The notes under the pieces are model-generated. The model was not told where the DNA came from, made no database searches, and saw only the letters and a list, made by a program, of their open reading frames with translations. A DNA stretch of 64,000 nucleotides from Tetrapyrgos nigripes (taxonomy: Eukaryota > Basidiomycota > Agaricomycetes > Agaricales > Campanellaceae), in NCBI GenBank assembly GCA_013368315.1, contig JAACJM010000276.1, positions 42,005 through 106,004 on the forward strand, in the 5' to 3' direction. Below are positions 42,501 to 53,867 of the stretch, in pieces; positions within the stretch are counted from its first letter, which is position 1, and every line of letters begins with the position of its first letter. The translations under genes and the position numbers were made by a program.

Positions 42501-45500
42501 GAGGTAACAACCGTTCGCATGATCATCATGATTTGCGGTCGCCTTCTAACTTCGACGAAGGATTGCGAGGTTCAGGAGCTGGCGTATAGGCTCATGCAGT
42601 CCGCAGGGAAGGTGACACATTCCTGGGTGGACTCAATGATGAAGAATCCTGTGGACTCCACCGACGAGAATATGCTGTCCGAACGCCAAAGAATTATCTC
42701 TGAATTGGCGCTTACCTGTATATCGACTTATGACGTCGACAAGAAGCATCTCAAAAGATTGCTGGCTACTCCGGACGATATTTCCATCTTTCTTCAATCT
42801 TCCATTCACAGATACGACAATACCTCTCTTTCCTGGGACAATTTACCAGAAAACATTCAGATGCTCTTATATCGTTACCGACGAGTTGCCCACTTCGTTG
42901 AGCTCAGGCTGGCGACCTTGATTCCTCAAGATCGACGCGGAGCCGATCAAGCCATTGCTTCGATTTGGCCGTCGTATCGTCGGTCTCTAGACTTCCCCTG
43001 CAGTTCTCTTCATCTACCTCACGAGCGTTGGATGCATACTTCCACTAGGGCAGTTGCAAACTATCGTCAGCAGGAGGTACATCTGAACATTCTGGATGGG
43101 CAGCTCCTTGTCGATGGCAAATCACTTTCCAGACTTCCCATGACTATGACCAACCACCAGACGTTCAAAAGGATTTTTGGTGATGTAAGTGGACTCCATA
43201 TCTTGATCTTATTCGCGAATTGAGCTGATTTTTGGGTTCATTGATAGCGTCTTCTTGAAGTTATACCGTCTGATGCCAACGCCGGCCTCGCATTCTCAAG
43301 TCGTGATCAAATCAGGGGTTATCAGGTGAGTCAAACAAGTCCACTACATTTTATTTGGCTAACATGAATGCCAGGTTCACTTTGGTCTGCGTGGCGATGA
43401 ATTAATCATCCAGGCCCAGTACAATACAAGCCGATTGGAGTTGATACCCCATACCAGGTTACTCGGAGACATTCCAGAGCTTATGGTGGAGGAATATGTC
43501 CACTGGATGGACCTCGATCACCACGAGATTAAGTTCAGACCGTTGGATTTGCCTTGGGCTCAAAGCTCCGATAGCTGGACGCTGAAGGTCACGGGGGAGG
43601 ATATGATTCTGATGTCCAAGTTGGACGGGACGAAGCAGTTAATCGACGTACATAGCCGTTCTTTCGCGATGATCTCTCGATATCTCAAACGGATAGAGCA
43701 CAGTCAATTCTTGACTGTGACCTACTCTCCTAATTCCGGAATAGATGTCGAACTTCCCAGGTACCAGCTTTCTTTCCACGTCAACCCAGTCGGCCAAATG
43801 GAATGCTTTTACATTCCCTGGTATGTGCGTTGATGACAACCCATCCATAGGAACCCTCTATGGACTCGTCAGCATGCTAGTCCTGAAACCTTCAAGGCCA
43901 GGAATGTCTCAGCCCCGCCGTATTCTTATCCCTAATGGACGAATCCGTACCAGAGTAAAGCAGCATCATGTGGAGGTCTTCGTGGATCCTCGTCCAGTTG
44001 AATCGAGGAGAAACGTGATATTCTATGATTATACAATACAAACGGATCTGGGATACCTGGAAGGGGATGGAAGTCTCATCAGTCATTTCTATCGAGCCTA
44101 CTTGCGCGCCTTGACATCCTATTGTCTACCGGATCCCCTGCTCGGAAGAACAGGAACTGATGAGTCACTGTCCATCCTGATGTCTGCACGCTCCTTCTCC
44201 TTCCAGAATCTACGTGACGATCGTTTTCTCAGTCTTCTATATCAAATCGCATCTTTTACCCCATCCAGATGTTACTATCCGGAGCATCTGGAACAAATGC
44301 AAACGGTCAACTGGTCAGATTTGCCTGTCCTCTCCCAACATCCGTCGTTTCTCCCGAATCCGTAGCTATCTTGGAGTATTGTGTTAGCCTGCAGGCGCTC
44401 CGCGTCGATGATGACAGGCGCGACGTCGAGATAGCTATTCCTCCACGATGGCATGCTAAAACCAAACAGAAGTTATGGGCCAGAGATTACCTCCGAAACT
44501 TCAAGTTTTACGCTGCCATTGATATTCATTCGACGAAACAAGACACTAGTGCCGATTCTCTGTACATGTCTCGGGATCTTGACATGACAGGCGGCTTGCG
44601 ACGCTTCTTCATCAGTCTTCGAACTGCCTATGTCACCATTCCCATCGTTGCCTGATCTCCTTGCCAAGTGGGAAGTGCTCTCTCGCTCGGATAGCTCCCT
44701 TTCGTTATCATACAATAAGGAGTGGCTGGGTATGGGCAATTTAAACCGGCATTGGTTGACACTATACGATCTTTTCCGGATTCCTCCCTTGCAAAAGAAG
44801 AGAAGGCGTATCGAATCCCGTTTTCCGTTCCTTCGTTGGCGTTTAGCGACCCGGACAGCCAAAATATCCTTAGTCTACTTGTCGAAATTGCTACCAATTC
44901 CGACTTTACTAGACTGCCTGCACCAGCGTGGCCATCATACAACTTGTCCATCGGCATTCATCCCGAACGGAATCGTGTTGCTGATATTCTCAAGCGGGCA
45001 ATCAACCCAGACTTTGACTGGTCTTCCATCGGTCTGACTCCGAAGTTGGGCGAGAACGATGAGCAATATTACAACCGTTGCAACGAAGAATGCGACGCTG
45101 TCGTCTCCGAGGTCACTGATGAGCTGCTGTCTCAGTGGCCATACTATGTACCCACGTATCCCCATAGTCCACGAGCAAGGCTGTTCCTTCCCAGCTTTTT
45201 AACAGGAGTGAAAACCCTTTTCGAAAGCTGTCGTCAGAATGGGGAATACATGGACCATGTCCGTGCTGTTCAGACTGTCTTGGATCATGTCAATCTTCGT
45301 CCTTATTCATCACAATCCCGGTATGAGATAAGTCGGGTAGTCCCCACTTCAGCTGATTTTGGCCAGACTCTACGGTTGGGTATGGATATCTTATTGCGCC
45401 GGCCAACCCCTTCAGTCGCAGACTATCCAATGGAAAATCTTGGCAGTTGTCTTCACCGCACGTCCCTTGTGGACGAACGCCAGTATACTGGACTTGATTC

Positions 45501-45788
45501 TCTAATCCAACAAATTGGCTTGGACGGGCCAAATAATATCCAAAAACTTCTCGGGAAGGAGCTCAGGAAGAGTGTCGATGCCTTATCATATTCACATCAG
45601 TCTCTCTGTGACGAAGAATCACTTCGCCATTTGCTCGTTGCCTACAACAATGTATCCATTATGGAGCGTCAAGCGGCACACGAGAACATCAAAACAGCCT
45701 TTGCGCCCCAGACAGACTCCGAGAAGCTCCTGGAGATTGCTGGTCTCTGGCCTCGTATCACAATGTACTGTCTTCTGAGACTGTTGTC
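39524..45788 (+). pseudogene. DUF6606-type giant protein, 5' half only, frameshifted
   Basis: From the ATG at 39524 the protein begins MSTLEYLVYHVFLPPKLPEK, the N-terminal signature of giant fungal proteins with DUF6606 and DUF3638/DUF3645 domains, some annotated as ubiquitin-hydrolase-like. After an intron at about 39800-39858 it continues DVRAFLVREQNAGVIF and GKLSCSYPGPAISIPLHHFE, then HPRYITSLLTGILRG (40398), SRQYIQNVLTPTSNET (40900) and ALADLELSIENNLDEWLDEY (41060). Introns at 43187 and 43325 join RLLEVIPSDANAGLAF and VHFGLRGDELIIQAQYNTS. An in-frame TAG lies at 40962 and frame changes occur near 43810, 44300, 44650 and 44790. The match ends at AGLWPRITMYCLLRLLS exactly at the LTR at 45789. 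The ATP-binding region and C-terminal domains are absent. Confidence 0.8.
40150..40382. repeat. GCGGGTA-rich insertion in the DUF6606-type gene
   Basis: Between KKAGAKVIE (ends about 40147) and HPRYITSLLTG (starts about 40398) lies about 240 bp, starting with seven or more copies of GCGGGTA/GCGGGTGAT (40150-40225). ATTGAG occurs on both sides (40141-40146, 40363-40368). It could be a small hAT-derived insertion, since the motif resembles the subterminal ACGGGT repeats of the hAT element, or an expanded intron. Confidence 0.4.
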
Positions 45789-46188
45789 TAATGAAGCAGC
45801 AAATATTCAGCGTAGGGTGACCAGTCAGTAGAGCTCACCAAATAGAGAGCTGAGTAGAAAGCTTGTAGAGCTTAGATACGAGTTGCTTGTAGAGCAGATA
45901 GAACTAGATATTGTTCTGTAGTATCTACGACTTTACAGAGAGCTTTTATACTAGATAAAAGAGCATGTAATTACTAATATCTACATTGTCCATGGACATA
46001 CCTAGAGACTAAGAGGATATTGCCATTGGCCATATTGGTATCTACAGAGATATCACTACATAGTAGAAGATAAGAGTAATGTCCGGAGAATGTCCTGGAG
46101 GACTAGCATACTTATATCTACGTAGAAGTTTCATAATAACTCCATATAGAATCATAGTTACTATACATGGAAGGTATATATTTCAACA
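45789..46188 (-). repeat. 3' LTR of copia element 2
   Basis: 400 bp; its outer end fuses with the reading frame of the truncated DUF6606-type gene, adding NEAANIQRRVTSQ before a stop at 45831. Confidence 0.92.
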
Positions 46189-46330
46189 CTCCCCCTCGCT
46201 TTAGATGCGGACTTAAGTGCAGCATTGTAAGTGCACATCAAGGATTAAATGATTCTTGCATAAACATAATGGAATGCGAATAGTATCCACTCTGAAAATC
46301 TTGACGGTTGTTTCCAATCCATAAGTATAT

Positions 46331-46789
46331 TTAAGAATCAAAGAATAGTCCTAACTCATTTCGGAATTTAAGAAACTTAATGTGCCCAAGATTCTTCGTT
46401 AGAAGGTCTGCACGATTTTCGTTTCCAGGAGTAAAATAGAGTTGGATCTTTTTAGACTCCTGAATCAGTTCTCTTATAAAATGGTAACGTATATCAATAT
46501 GCTTCGATCTTGATTCAGTGATAGGATTTTGACTAATAAAGATCGAGCCTTGATTGTCACCAACAATAGGAACATGACTCAATTTAAAACCAATTTCCTT
46601 TAATAGAGTTTTAATCCATAGAGCCTGTTTTGCACATTCACAAAGTGCCATGTACTTGGCTTCAGTGGAGGACAATGCAACAGTTTTTTTGTTTTCGACT
46701 TGACCAGCAGATTGAGCCCTGTGCAAGCTCAAATATAAATCCAGTCTGTGAATGACGATTATCTCTATCTTGTGCCCAGTCACTATCAC
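46331..46789 (-). pseudogene. pol: copia 2 RNase H
   Basis: Contains KKTVALSSTEAKYMALCEC, GDNQGSIFISQNPI, KHIDIRYHFIREL and NRADLLTKNL, the RNase H end of copia pol. Its join to RT at about 46660-46700 needs a frame change. Confidence 0.85.
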
Positions 46790-47880
46790 AAAAACCTATA
46801 AGACCACTAGATTTAGATCCATCATAGATGAGTCTATAATGTTTCGTAGAAAGCAAGTATCTTATGATATACATAGCTTTCTTTAGATGGTCTGGTGAGG
46901 GATTTGCTGAGTATGTTGACAACTTGATAACAGCAAAAGCTATATCAGGGCGAGTACCAAGCATAAGATAGAGGATCGAGCCAATCACTTGTTGGAATAA
47001 AGTTCTAACTTTGGTATCAACATTTCCATCGTGTGCTAAAGGAATATATGACTGTGGCATCGGCGTCATTGCGTGCTTCATATTCTCAGCACCAAAACGT
47101 TTGATGACTTTATCCAAATAGTCTTCTTGATCGAGAGTAAGAATACTCTTCTTTCAATCATGTTTTATGCGCATGCCTAAAAATTCCTTTGCATCTCCGA
47201 GATCATGAGATTCCCATTTAGCCATGAATTGATTCATTAATCTGTTTAATAATTTCAGATCTGAACCCATCCATAACACATCGTCTACATATATGATGGC
47301 AATTATGGTTGCCATTCATACAATAAATATATACGCCGGCATCTGAATGTAAGCGCTTAAAGCCTAAAGATTGCATATACTTTGTGCATTCAGTCCACCA
47401 GGCTAAGCTTGCTTGTTTCAGACCATAAAGTGCCTTGCGTAACCTCCAAACCTTGCTTCTGTCCTGACTAACAAAGCCATCAGGCTGCGTCATATAGATT
47501 TCTTTGTCAAGAAGTCCATAGAGAAAAGCACTTTTGACGTCTAGTGCTTTGATCTCCCAATTTTCTATAGCAGCAATGGCAAGTAACAGTCTAACCATTT
47601 CGAAGCAGACTACTGGACTGAATACATTGTTATAATCAATTCCTTCTGTCTGGGAAAAACCCTTTGCAACAAGTCGTGCACGTTTTGTTTTGTTTGATTT
47701 AATATTGAATACCCAACGACATCTGACTGGTTTACGACCTTTGGGAAGATCTACCAATTCAAAGACATTTCGTTTTTTCAATTGATCAATCTCATACTGA
47801 CAAGCTTCTTCCCATTGCTTTTTAAGATCCTTTGGAGCATTCCTGAAATCATTAGTTGATGTCCAGTGCTGCACGAAGGT
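46662..47880 (-). pseudogene. pol: copia 2 reverse transcriptase
   Basis: WRWVF-like start (CRWVFNIKSNKTKRARLVAKGF), LDVKSAFLYGLLDKEIYMTQP, ALYGLKQASLAWW. The frame shifts at about 47320, so the catalytic YVDD sequence is present in DNA but out of frame with the upstream part. An in-frame TGA lies near 47156. LDKVIKRFGAENMKHAMTP and LGTRPDIAFAV follow (47110-46940). Confidence 0.87.
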
Positions 47881-47929
47881 CTTATTTTCCCAATAGTCTA
47901 TCAGATCTTTTGTAACTTAATCTCTTTTA

Positions 47930-49047
47930 TTTTTTGGATCTGGATCTCTATTGGTATCATGGTGATATGGATATTCATCCACTAAAGCAATAGGAGTATT
48001 GTGAATAAACAGAGGTGTCGCAGAGGAACTTCCTTGTTTATTATCTACAAAGACCTGCGATAAAAGATAATTTTGTAACCATACTCCCCCTTGTTGAACA
48101 CGTTGTTCTAAAACATCTTGTTCAAGAAACTCTGCAATTTCTCCACTAGGTCCTGGTTCTGTTTCAGATTGATCTTCATTGTCACTCTCTTCTCTGACTT
48201 GAGAAGTTGATGGAGTTGGATCTGTTACAGTTTGCGAACCAGCAGCATGAGATTGAGAACGAGTTACTCTCGGAGTTACTCTAGTCCATCCACCCGTGGT
48301 ATGTCTCTACTGTGTTGCATGTTCGGATCTGTAATTCTCCAATTTGGTCTAGATTGACGATCTGAAGATCTAGTTTGATTTGGATCAGGTTCTCTATTTA
48401 TAAATCTACCAGTAGTTAAATCGACGTTTCATGGATTAACTGGTTGAGGACCTTGTACAGGTACAGGATCAGCAGGTACTTGAGCAGGTGGTTCTGGTGC
48501 AGGTGGTGGAGTTGGTTCACGAGATTGTGTAGATTCTGTTTCGGAGTCATTTGGATCAGAAGGTTGGTGTGCACCAGGATTATGGTCTTCAGAAGTAGCA
48601 TCTGAACCATTTCCATCATCAATATCTTGATGATCACCATTACCTTCATCGGGTGGTGGACCCTGATCATCAAATTGATCTCGGAACAGATCATCTAAAT
48701 CGAGGGGTACTACAGGGTCAGGTGGGAGATTATTTGTACCCTGTTTGTGCAAACTGCGCATTAATTCAGAAGGTTGGACAGGTTTGGATGGATTTGTCGC
48801 TTTCTTCTGTTTCGGATGATAAGACTCGTGGAAACCATTTCTCAATAAAGAGTGCTTGTGGACTAACAAAGAGTGAATTGTCACATCTCATGAATAACCA
48901 GGCTTTAGAACCTTTTTCATAACCAACAAAGATCATTAATTCCGATTTTGGGGAGAGTTTATTTACTCTTTTCTTTTCTGGGATGAATACATATGCAGCG
49001 CATCCCAAGAACGGAAATAAGATACATCTGGTTTCTTTTTGTACCAC
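47930..49047 (-). pseudogene. pol: copia 2 integrase C-terminus and acidic linker
   Basis: Contains FLGCAAYVFIPEKKRVNKL (about 49000), a typical integrase C-terminal motif, then an Asp/Pro/Gln/Gly-rich linker (48429-48720) before RT. Broken into several frames. Confidence 0.75.
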
Positions 49048-49073
49048 AATTCAAAAGGAGTCTTCCATTTGAG

Positions 49074-50475
49074 TCATTTTGTTGGTGTGCGACATGCTAC
49101 AAAAGTAGCTGTGGCAAGAGAAAATTCCCACCAAGAAGGAGGTCCATTTGCATGATGGCGCATGGCTTCTGACTTCTCATTGAGTGTTCTAATTATTCTC
49201 TCGGCACGACCATTTTGTTGATGTATGTATGGGGCTGACATTCGTCTTATAATGCCTTTTTCAGCAAGGAAGTTGTCAAAATCTTCGTTCATAAACTCTG
49301 TTCCCAAATCTGATCGTAAAGTCTTTAGTTTTTTGCCAGTAGACTGTTCTGCCCAGGCAACGTACATTTTAAAAGACTTAAAGACATCAGATTTCCTTAC
49401 TAAAAGGAAGGTTACAGGGAAAGAACTAAAGTCATCAAGAAAGACAACGAAATACTCGTACTTGTGATATGATATAGATGGTTGTTGTTTCACATCTGTA
49501 TGCACAAGTTCTAATACTTCTGTAGCTCGCTTTTCTGATAAAGGATAAGATTTCGATGGAGTCTTGCCTAAGGCACAGCCTCGACATACACTATGTTTAG
49601 GTACTTTAAATGGTTTTAAGCCTTTAGTATTCTTAATGATATGACTTTCCACTGCCTTTCCAGCATGTCCATAGCGGTTATGCACGATGTCATGATCAGT
49701 AAGAGTAGATGATAGATTTGCTGACTCAGGAATGATTAATCTTCGATTTGAGCCAATGCAAATTGTCTTTCCGATGCATTGGTAATAATGTCATCAGAAG
49801 ACTTTGATCTACATCTTTCCGAAACTCGGACTTGCCATCTCGTGAGATTTCATAGTATCCTTCACGAAGAATACATCCTCGAGACAACAAACGATGTGTG
49901 CAAGTTGGTTGATAAAACACTGGGTATAGTTTTATAGTATGTTTGACTCCTTCTTCATTGATGTGTTCAATAAACACAGTTCCAACACCTTCAAGGTAAG
50001 TTTCAGATCTTTTATCAGCAATCTGAAGTGGAATCGGATTGGGTAACTTATGGTACTGAGCAAAATCCATTAAATTGTTTGTAATGTGAGTCGATGCACC
50101 TGAATCTGAAACCCAATAGGTTATTTCATCAGTGATCTTACTCTTACAAATACTATTCAACGGATACTTTTCACATGTTGAGCAATGTGCATGAGCAACA
50201 AAACTTTGTTCATAAATAAATACAGGCACATCATTTGTAATAATAGTACAATTGTCTATAGCTGCTAGGGCTGTATGAGATTCACAATAGTCCGACGACA
50301 TTGAGATCTGAGGCAATTGTATGAGTGCACTATTTTTATTAGAGGTGTGAAATACTTGCCAGAATGCCATAGTTTCGTCTCCATCAATATAAATTTCCAC
50401 ATCTGATTCTGAACCAAGACTGACACCATCATCATCTGCAAGGTATCCAGACAAAATGGAAACATTTATCAGCAT
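49074..50475 (-). pseudogene. pol: copia 2 protease and integrase
   Basis: Protease: YWVSDSGASTHITNN (about 50100). GAG-pre-integrase: HNRYGHAGKAVE, CRGCALGKTPSKSYP. Integrase: VHTDVKQQPSISYHKYEYFVVF, LRSDLGTEFMN and YIHQQNGRAERIIRTLNEK. Two frames are joined near 49700 by a shift. Confidence 0.88.
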
Positions 50476-50519
50476 CTGCCAGAGATGAGGGACCAGCTTC
50501 TTCTTCTAAAGGTACATCA

Positions 50520-51509
50520 TAGCGAGGTTTCTTCGAAGTGTTTCCAAATTCATCAGGTTCTCTTTTCATATTCTCGAGGATTGGATCTGTGAACATGTGA
50601 GACATTCTGTCTTGCCACATTTTGAATGCAACACTCGGAGGAATATATTTAAAGGAACTTTCTTCGCTATGATCCGAAGATGTAGAATCTGATGATTCAG
50701 AAGAAGACGAACCTCGAACAGCCTTTCGCTTTCTACTTGAAGATGACGATGACGCTTTGGTATATTGAAAAGGTAGAGTGCAAATAAATTAGGATATAGT
50801 GATGTATCATGAAATTGAGTGTTAATTGTAACACCATTTGTGCGCATAACAGATTGAGCAGGAGTAGGCCAGTAAGCTCTCTCAATCACGGAAGGAGGCT
50901 TTGAAGGAACTGGCTCACGTTTTTTAAACTGCTGTGGAATCCATTTATGATTGCGCATATCAGCCAAAGCTTTATTCATGATATAACGGCAAAAATACTC
51001 GACCTCTTCCTCGATTTGTTTCTGAATGGGACGGATAGTTCCTTCATGATCAAACCATTGGTTTGTCATGTCTTCGTCACCATTGAGATCCTCTTTTGCT
51101 TGAAGATAAGGTTCTGTATGAGTGCCATCAGAATTGTATGTGTAATCCCAAATTTCGGCTAGCTTACAGGTCATTTGATGACGAGCTTCTACTCTGAGAA
51201 AGCTTTCAAAATCAACTGTCTCCTGTGCGAGTTCATTGATCATGAGTCTCTCATAATGAGTAAGAATGAAGTAACCTGAAATCGTTTGTGGTCTGACCTG
51301 TTTAGCTAAGTTCGCTTTACTCTTTCCTTCAAAGAAGAATCATTGTTCTCGTCTATAAAGCAGTCTGATCGAACAATCAGAAAGTTATGATAGGGAAGAA
51401 GTTCATAAATGGGTTGCTCACATGTCTTTGGTAGATCATCAGTGTCACTGATTTCGATTGGATCTAATGTGGCATTTATAAAAGGATTTGCCATGAAAGC
51501 GGTCACCAT
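50520..51509 (-). pseudogene. copia 2 region between gag and protease
   Basis: Broken frames rich in acidic and aromatic residues (EEEVEYFCRYIMNKALADMR, HEGTIRPIQKQI) without a recognised domain. They may be the C-terminal part of Gag or a family-specific spacer. I saw no Cys/His module like that of copia 1. Confidence 0.5.
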
Positions 51510-51559
51510 TAAAGGAGCATCATCATCAAAATCTGAATCAGCTTCTACTTCTGGATTAG

Positions 51560-52626
51560 CTAAATTAGCAGCACCTTTTTTGGAACCCTTCTTCTTCTTA
51601 CTGCGAGAGTTTTCTTCTTCTTATCTCCCCCTTGATTCGCATCACCTGTTGTAACATTTTTAGAAGGTTCCTGAGGTTTGGGTTGTTTACCCTTACCCTT
51701 ATCTTGGTTCTTCTGTTTAGAAGATCCAGCCTTCTGAGAGTTCCAATTGGGTGCAGAATCAAACTTTCGTCTATCTCCAGTAATGCGGGTAAGAAGAAAT
51801 GATTCAGAAGATTGACCAGTCCGTCGTTTGTACTTGACGAGAATCAGTCCTTCCACATGTGCCATAGTCAGGTTCTTTGGTTTGATAGTGGCAAGTGTAA
51901 ATTGAGCATAGTTTCCCCAGGATTGCGGAATGCGATCCATCAAGAAAAGAGCTCTAAACTTGTCATCAACTGTAAATCCATAGGCTTTAAGACATGTGAG
52001 AACTGCTCCCAGAGATGCAATCTGGTTTGCAGGATCTTTCTTCTCATCAAGCGTCCAAGACATGAACTCTTTGAAGTCTAAGAACCATGACATCGGGCCA
52101 GGAGAACTGTATTTCTTGTCTATTTTATCCCAAAGCATTTTAGCAGTATAATCTCCTTTTGCTTTGGCACAAGGGTCTTCTTCAATTTCATCTCTAGTGA
52201 ACTCTCTCATTTCCAAACCCACATCATTTGGAAGATAGGAGGAAATAAAACCCAAAGCCTGTTCATCTTTGTCATCCCAAGAACTATGAAGCTTATAAGT
52301 TTCAACTAATTCCCGATCATGTTTATTAACCAAAATTTGATATTGATCCCATTCATGAGCAAAGGTATCAATGATTTGGTTATAAGACGATTGTTCAGAT
52401 TCAGTTAAAGCATTAAAAATTTCATTAGAAACTAGTACAAATCCTTCAGGAAAAGAAGGTGCATTACCTGTTTCGGTGGGACTTGTGTTCACATAACGCT
52501 TTTGGGTACCTGAAGCAACCCTGCTAAGCCCTTTGGCTTCAAGGAGGCAGGTGATAGCATAGTAGTATTGAGGATGGGAACGTTGAAGATGCTTTCAGAG
52601 TTGTTGATTGCGTTGTTGGAAGACAT
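51560..52626 (-). pseudogene. gag: copia 2 gag
   Basis: Starts at the ATG at 52626 (MSSNNAINNSESIFNVPIL, then SPASLKPKGLAGL). A frame change near 52494 leads into a long Gag frame (ALTESEQSSYNQIIDTF, WDKIDKKYSSPGPMSWFLDF, NLTMAHVEGLILVKYKRR) ending in a Lys/Gln-rich tail. No zinc knuckle is visible. Confidence 0.8.
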
Positions 52627-53456
52627 ATTGATCTATGAAGTATCAATCAGTAAAGATGTGCATTCAATAGGTCACAAGTACCAAGGAACATCGAAGGGTC
52701 TAATACAACCACAGTGTATAGGATGATCGCAATATTCCTTCTCCTTTCTGAGCAAACGCCTCAGACAAGGAATGTACATAATACATTTGCATTAATCAAC
52801 TATATGCCAGTAGAAAACCGTTCGTCGGTACATGCACATAATGGAATCCTATATTAACTTCTTCATCAGTGCTTCTCAATCAATTTCACACTGTCATAGA
52901 CCATACTCTTGACAGAGAGCACATGATTACTCTAGAAGTTGCAATATTGACCGTAGTGGCACAGTACTTCCTAATGGGTGTAGAGATGCCTATAAAGTAT
53001 ATAGGGGAGCACTATCTAACTACTGTTTTTCTATAGATCTAGATCGGCGACTTTTATAAACGCCCCTGGCTCATCCAAATGACTACGGAGTTTTGCCTGA
53101 GTGTGAAAAACAGTCCCACACTAAAGTGGAGGCTGCAAAGCGTGCCAGTCACTCTGCATACAACTATCTGTAGATCCATAAGGGTTCCACAAATAACTGT
53201 TACAGGTATAAAGTGACTTATCTAGATCTATAACTAAACCAGCAAAGAGTGCCTAATGCGACTCTAAACTGAACCCAGGTTATATATTTTACCGGGCAAT
53301 ATAGATGAAGAAGGAGATAAAGCGAAACATCGATCCACCAACTGCACAACATCGAGTCCGACAGCTTACTCGACGATGAGCTCGCCGTTGACCTCGACAA
53401 TGCGATCCATCTTGACAACGGTAGTTGTATGGGATAAGACCAGCATCGATGGCCCC
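52627..53456 (-). other. copia 2 leader between primer site and gag
   Basis: About 830 bp without coding character; a long untranslated leader. Contains an isolated 66-codon frame (53218-53418) not considered real. Confidence 0.5.
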
Positions 53457-53468
53457 GGGGCCATAACC
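53457..53468 (-). other. copia 2 primer-binding site
   Basis: Minus strand GGTTATGGCCCC directly next to the 5' LTR, one base different from the initiator-Met half-tRNA site of copia element 1. Confidence 0.65.
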
Positions 53469-53867
53469 TAATGAAGCAGCAAATATTCAGTGTAGGGTGA
53501 CCAGTCAGTAGAGCTCACCAAATAGAGAGCTGAGTAGAAAGCTTGTAGAGCTTAGATACGAGTTGCTTGTAGAGCAGATAGAACTAGATATTGTTCTGTA
53601 GTATCTACGACTTTACAGAGAGCTTTTATACTAGATAAAGAGCATGTAATTACTAATATCTACATTGTCCATGGACATACCTAGAGACTAAGAGGATATT
53701 GCCATTGGCCATATTGCTATCTACAGAGATATCACTACATAGTAGAAGATAAGAGTAATGTCTGGAGAATGTCCTGGAGGACTAGCATACTTATAGCTAC
53801 GTAGAAGTTTCATAATAACTCCATATAGAATCATAGTTACTATACATGGAAGGTATATATTTCAACA
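53469..53867 (-). repeat. 5' LTR of copia element 2
   Basis: 399 bp. Differences from the other LTR: T for C near 53491, one A missing near 53639, and three further substitutions. Confidence 0.92.

Larger units (their letters stand above)
45789..53867 (-). mobile_element. Ty1/copia LTR retrotransposon 2
   Basis: The 8,079-bp minus-strand element has LTRs of 400 bp (45789-46188) and 399 bp (53469-53867), differing by about four substitutions and one indel. The minus-strand LTR starts TGTTGAAATA and ends ATTA. Next to the 5' LTR is GGTTATGGCCCC (53468-53457), close to the initiator-Met half-tRNA site. The polypurine tract AGCGAGGGGGAG is at 46200-46189. Coding parts carry many frameshifts. No target duplication: outer flanks are TTGTC and ACCAT. 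Confidence 0.93.
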
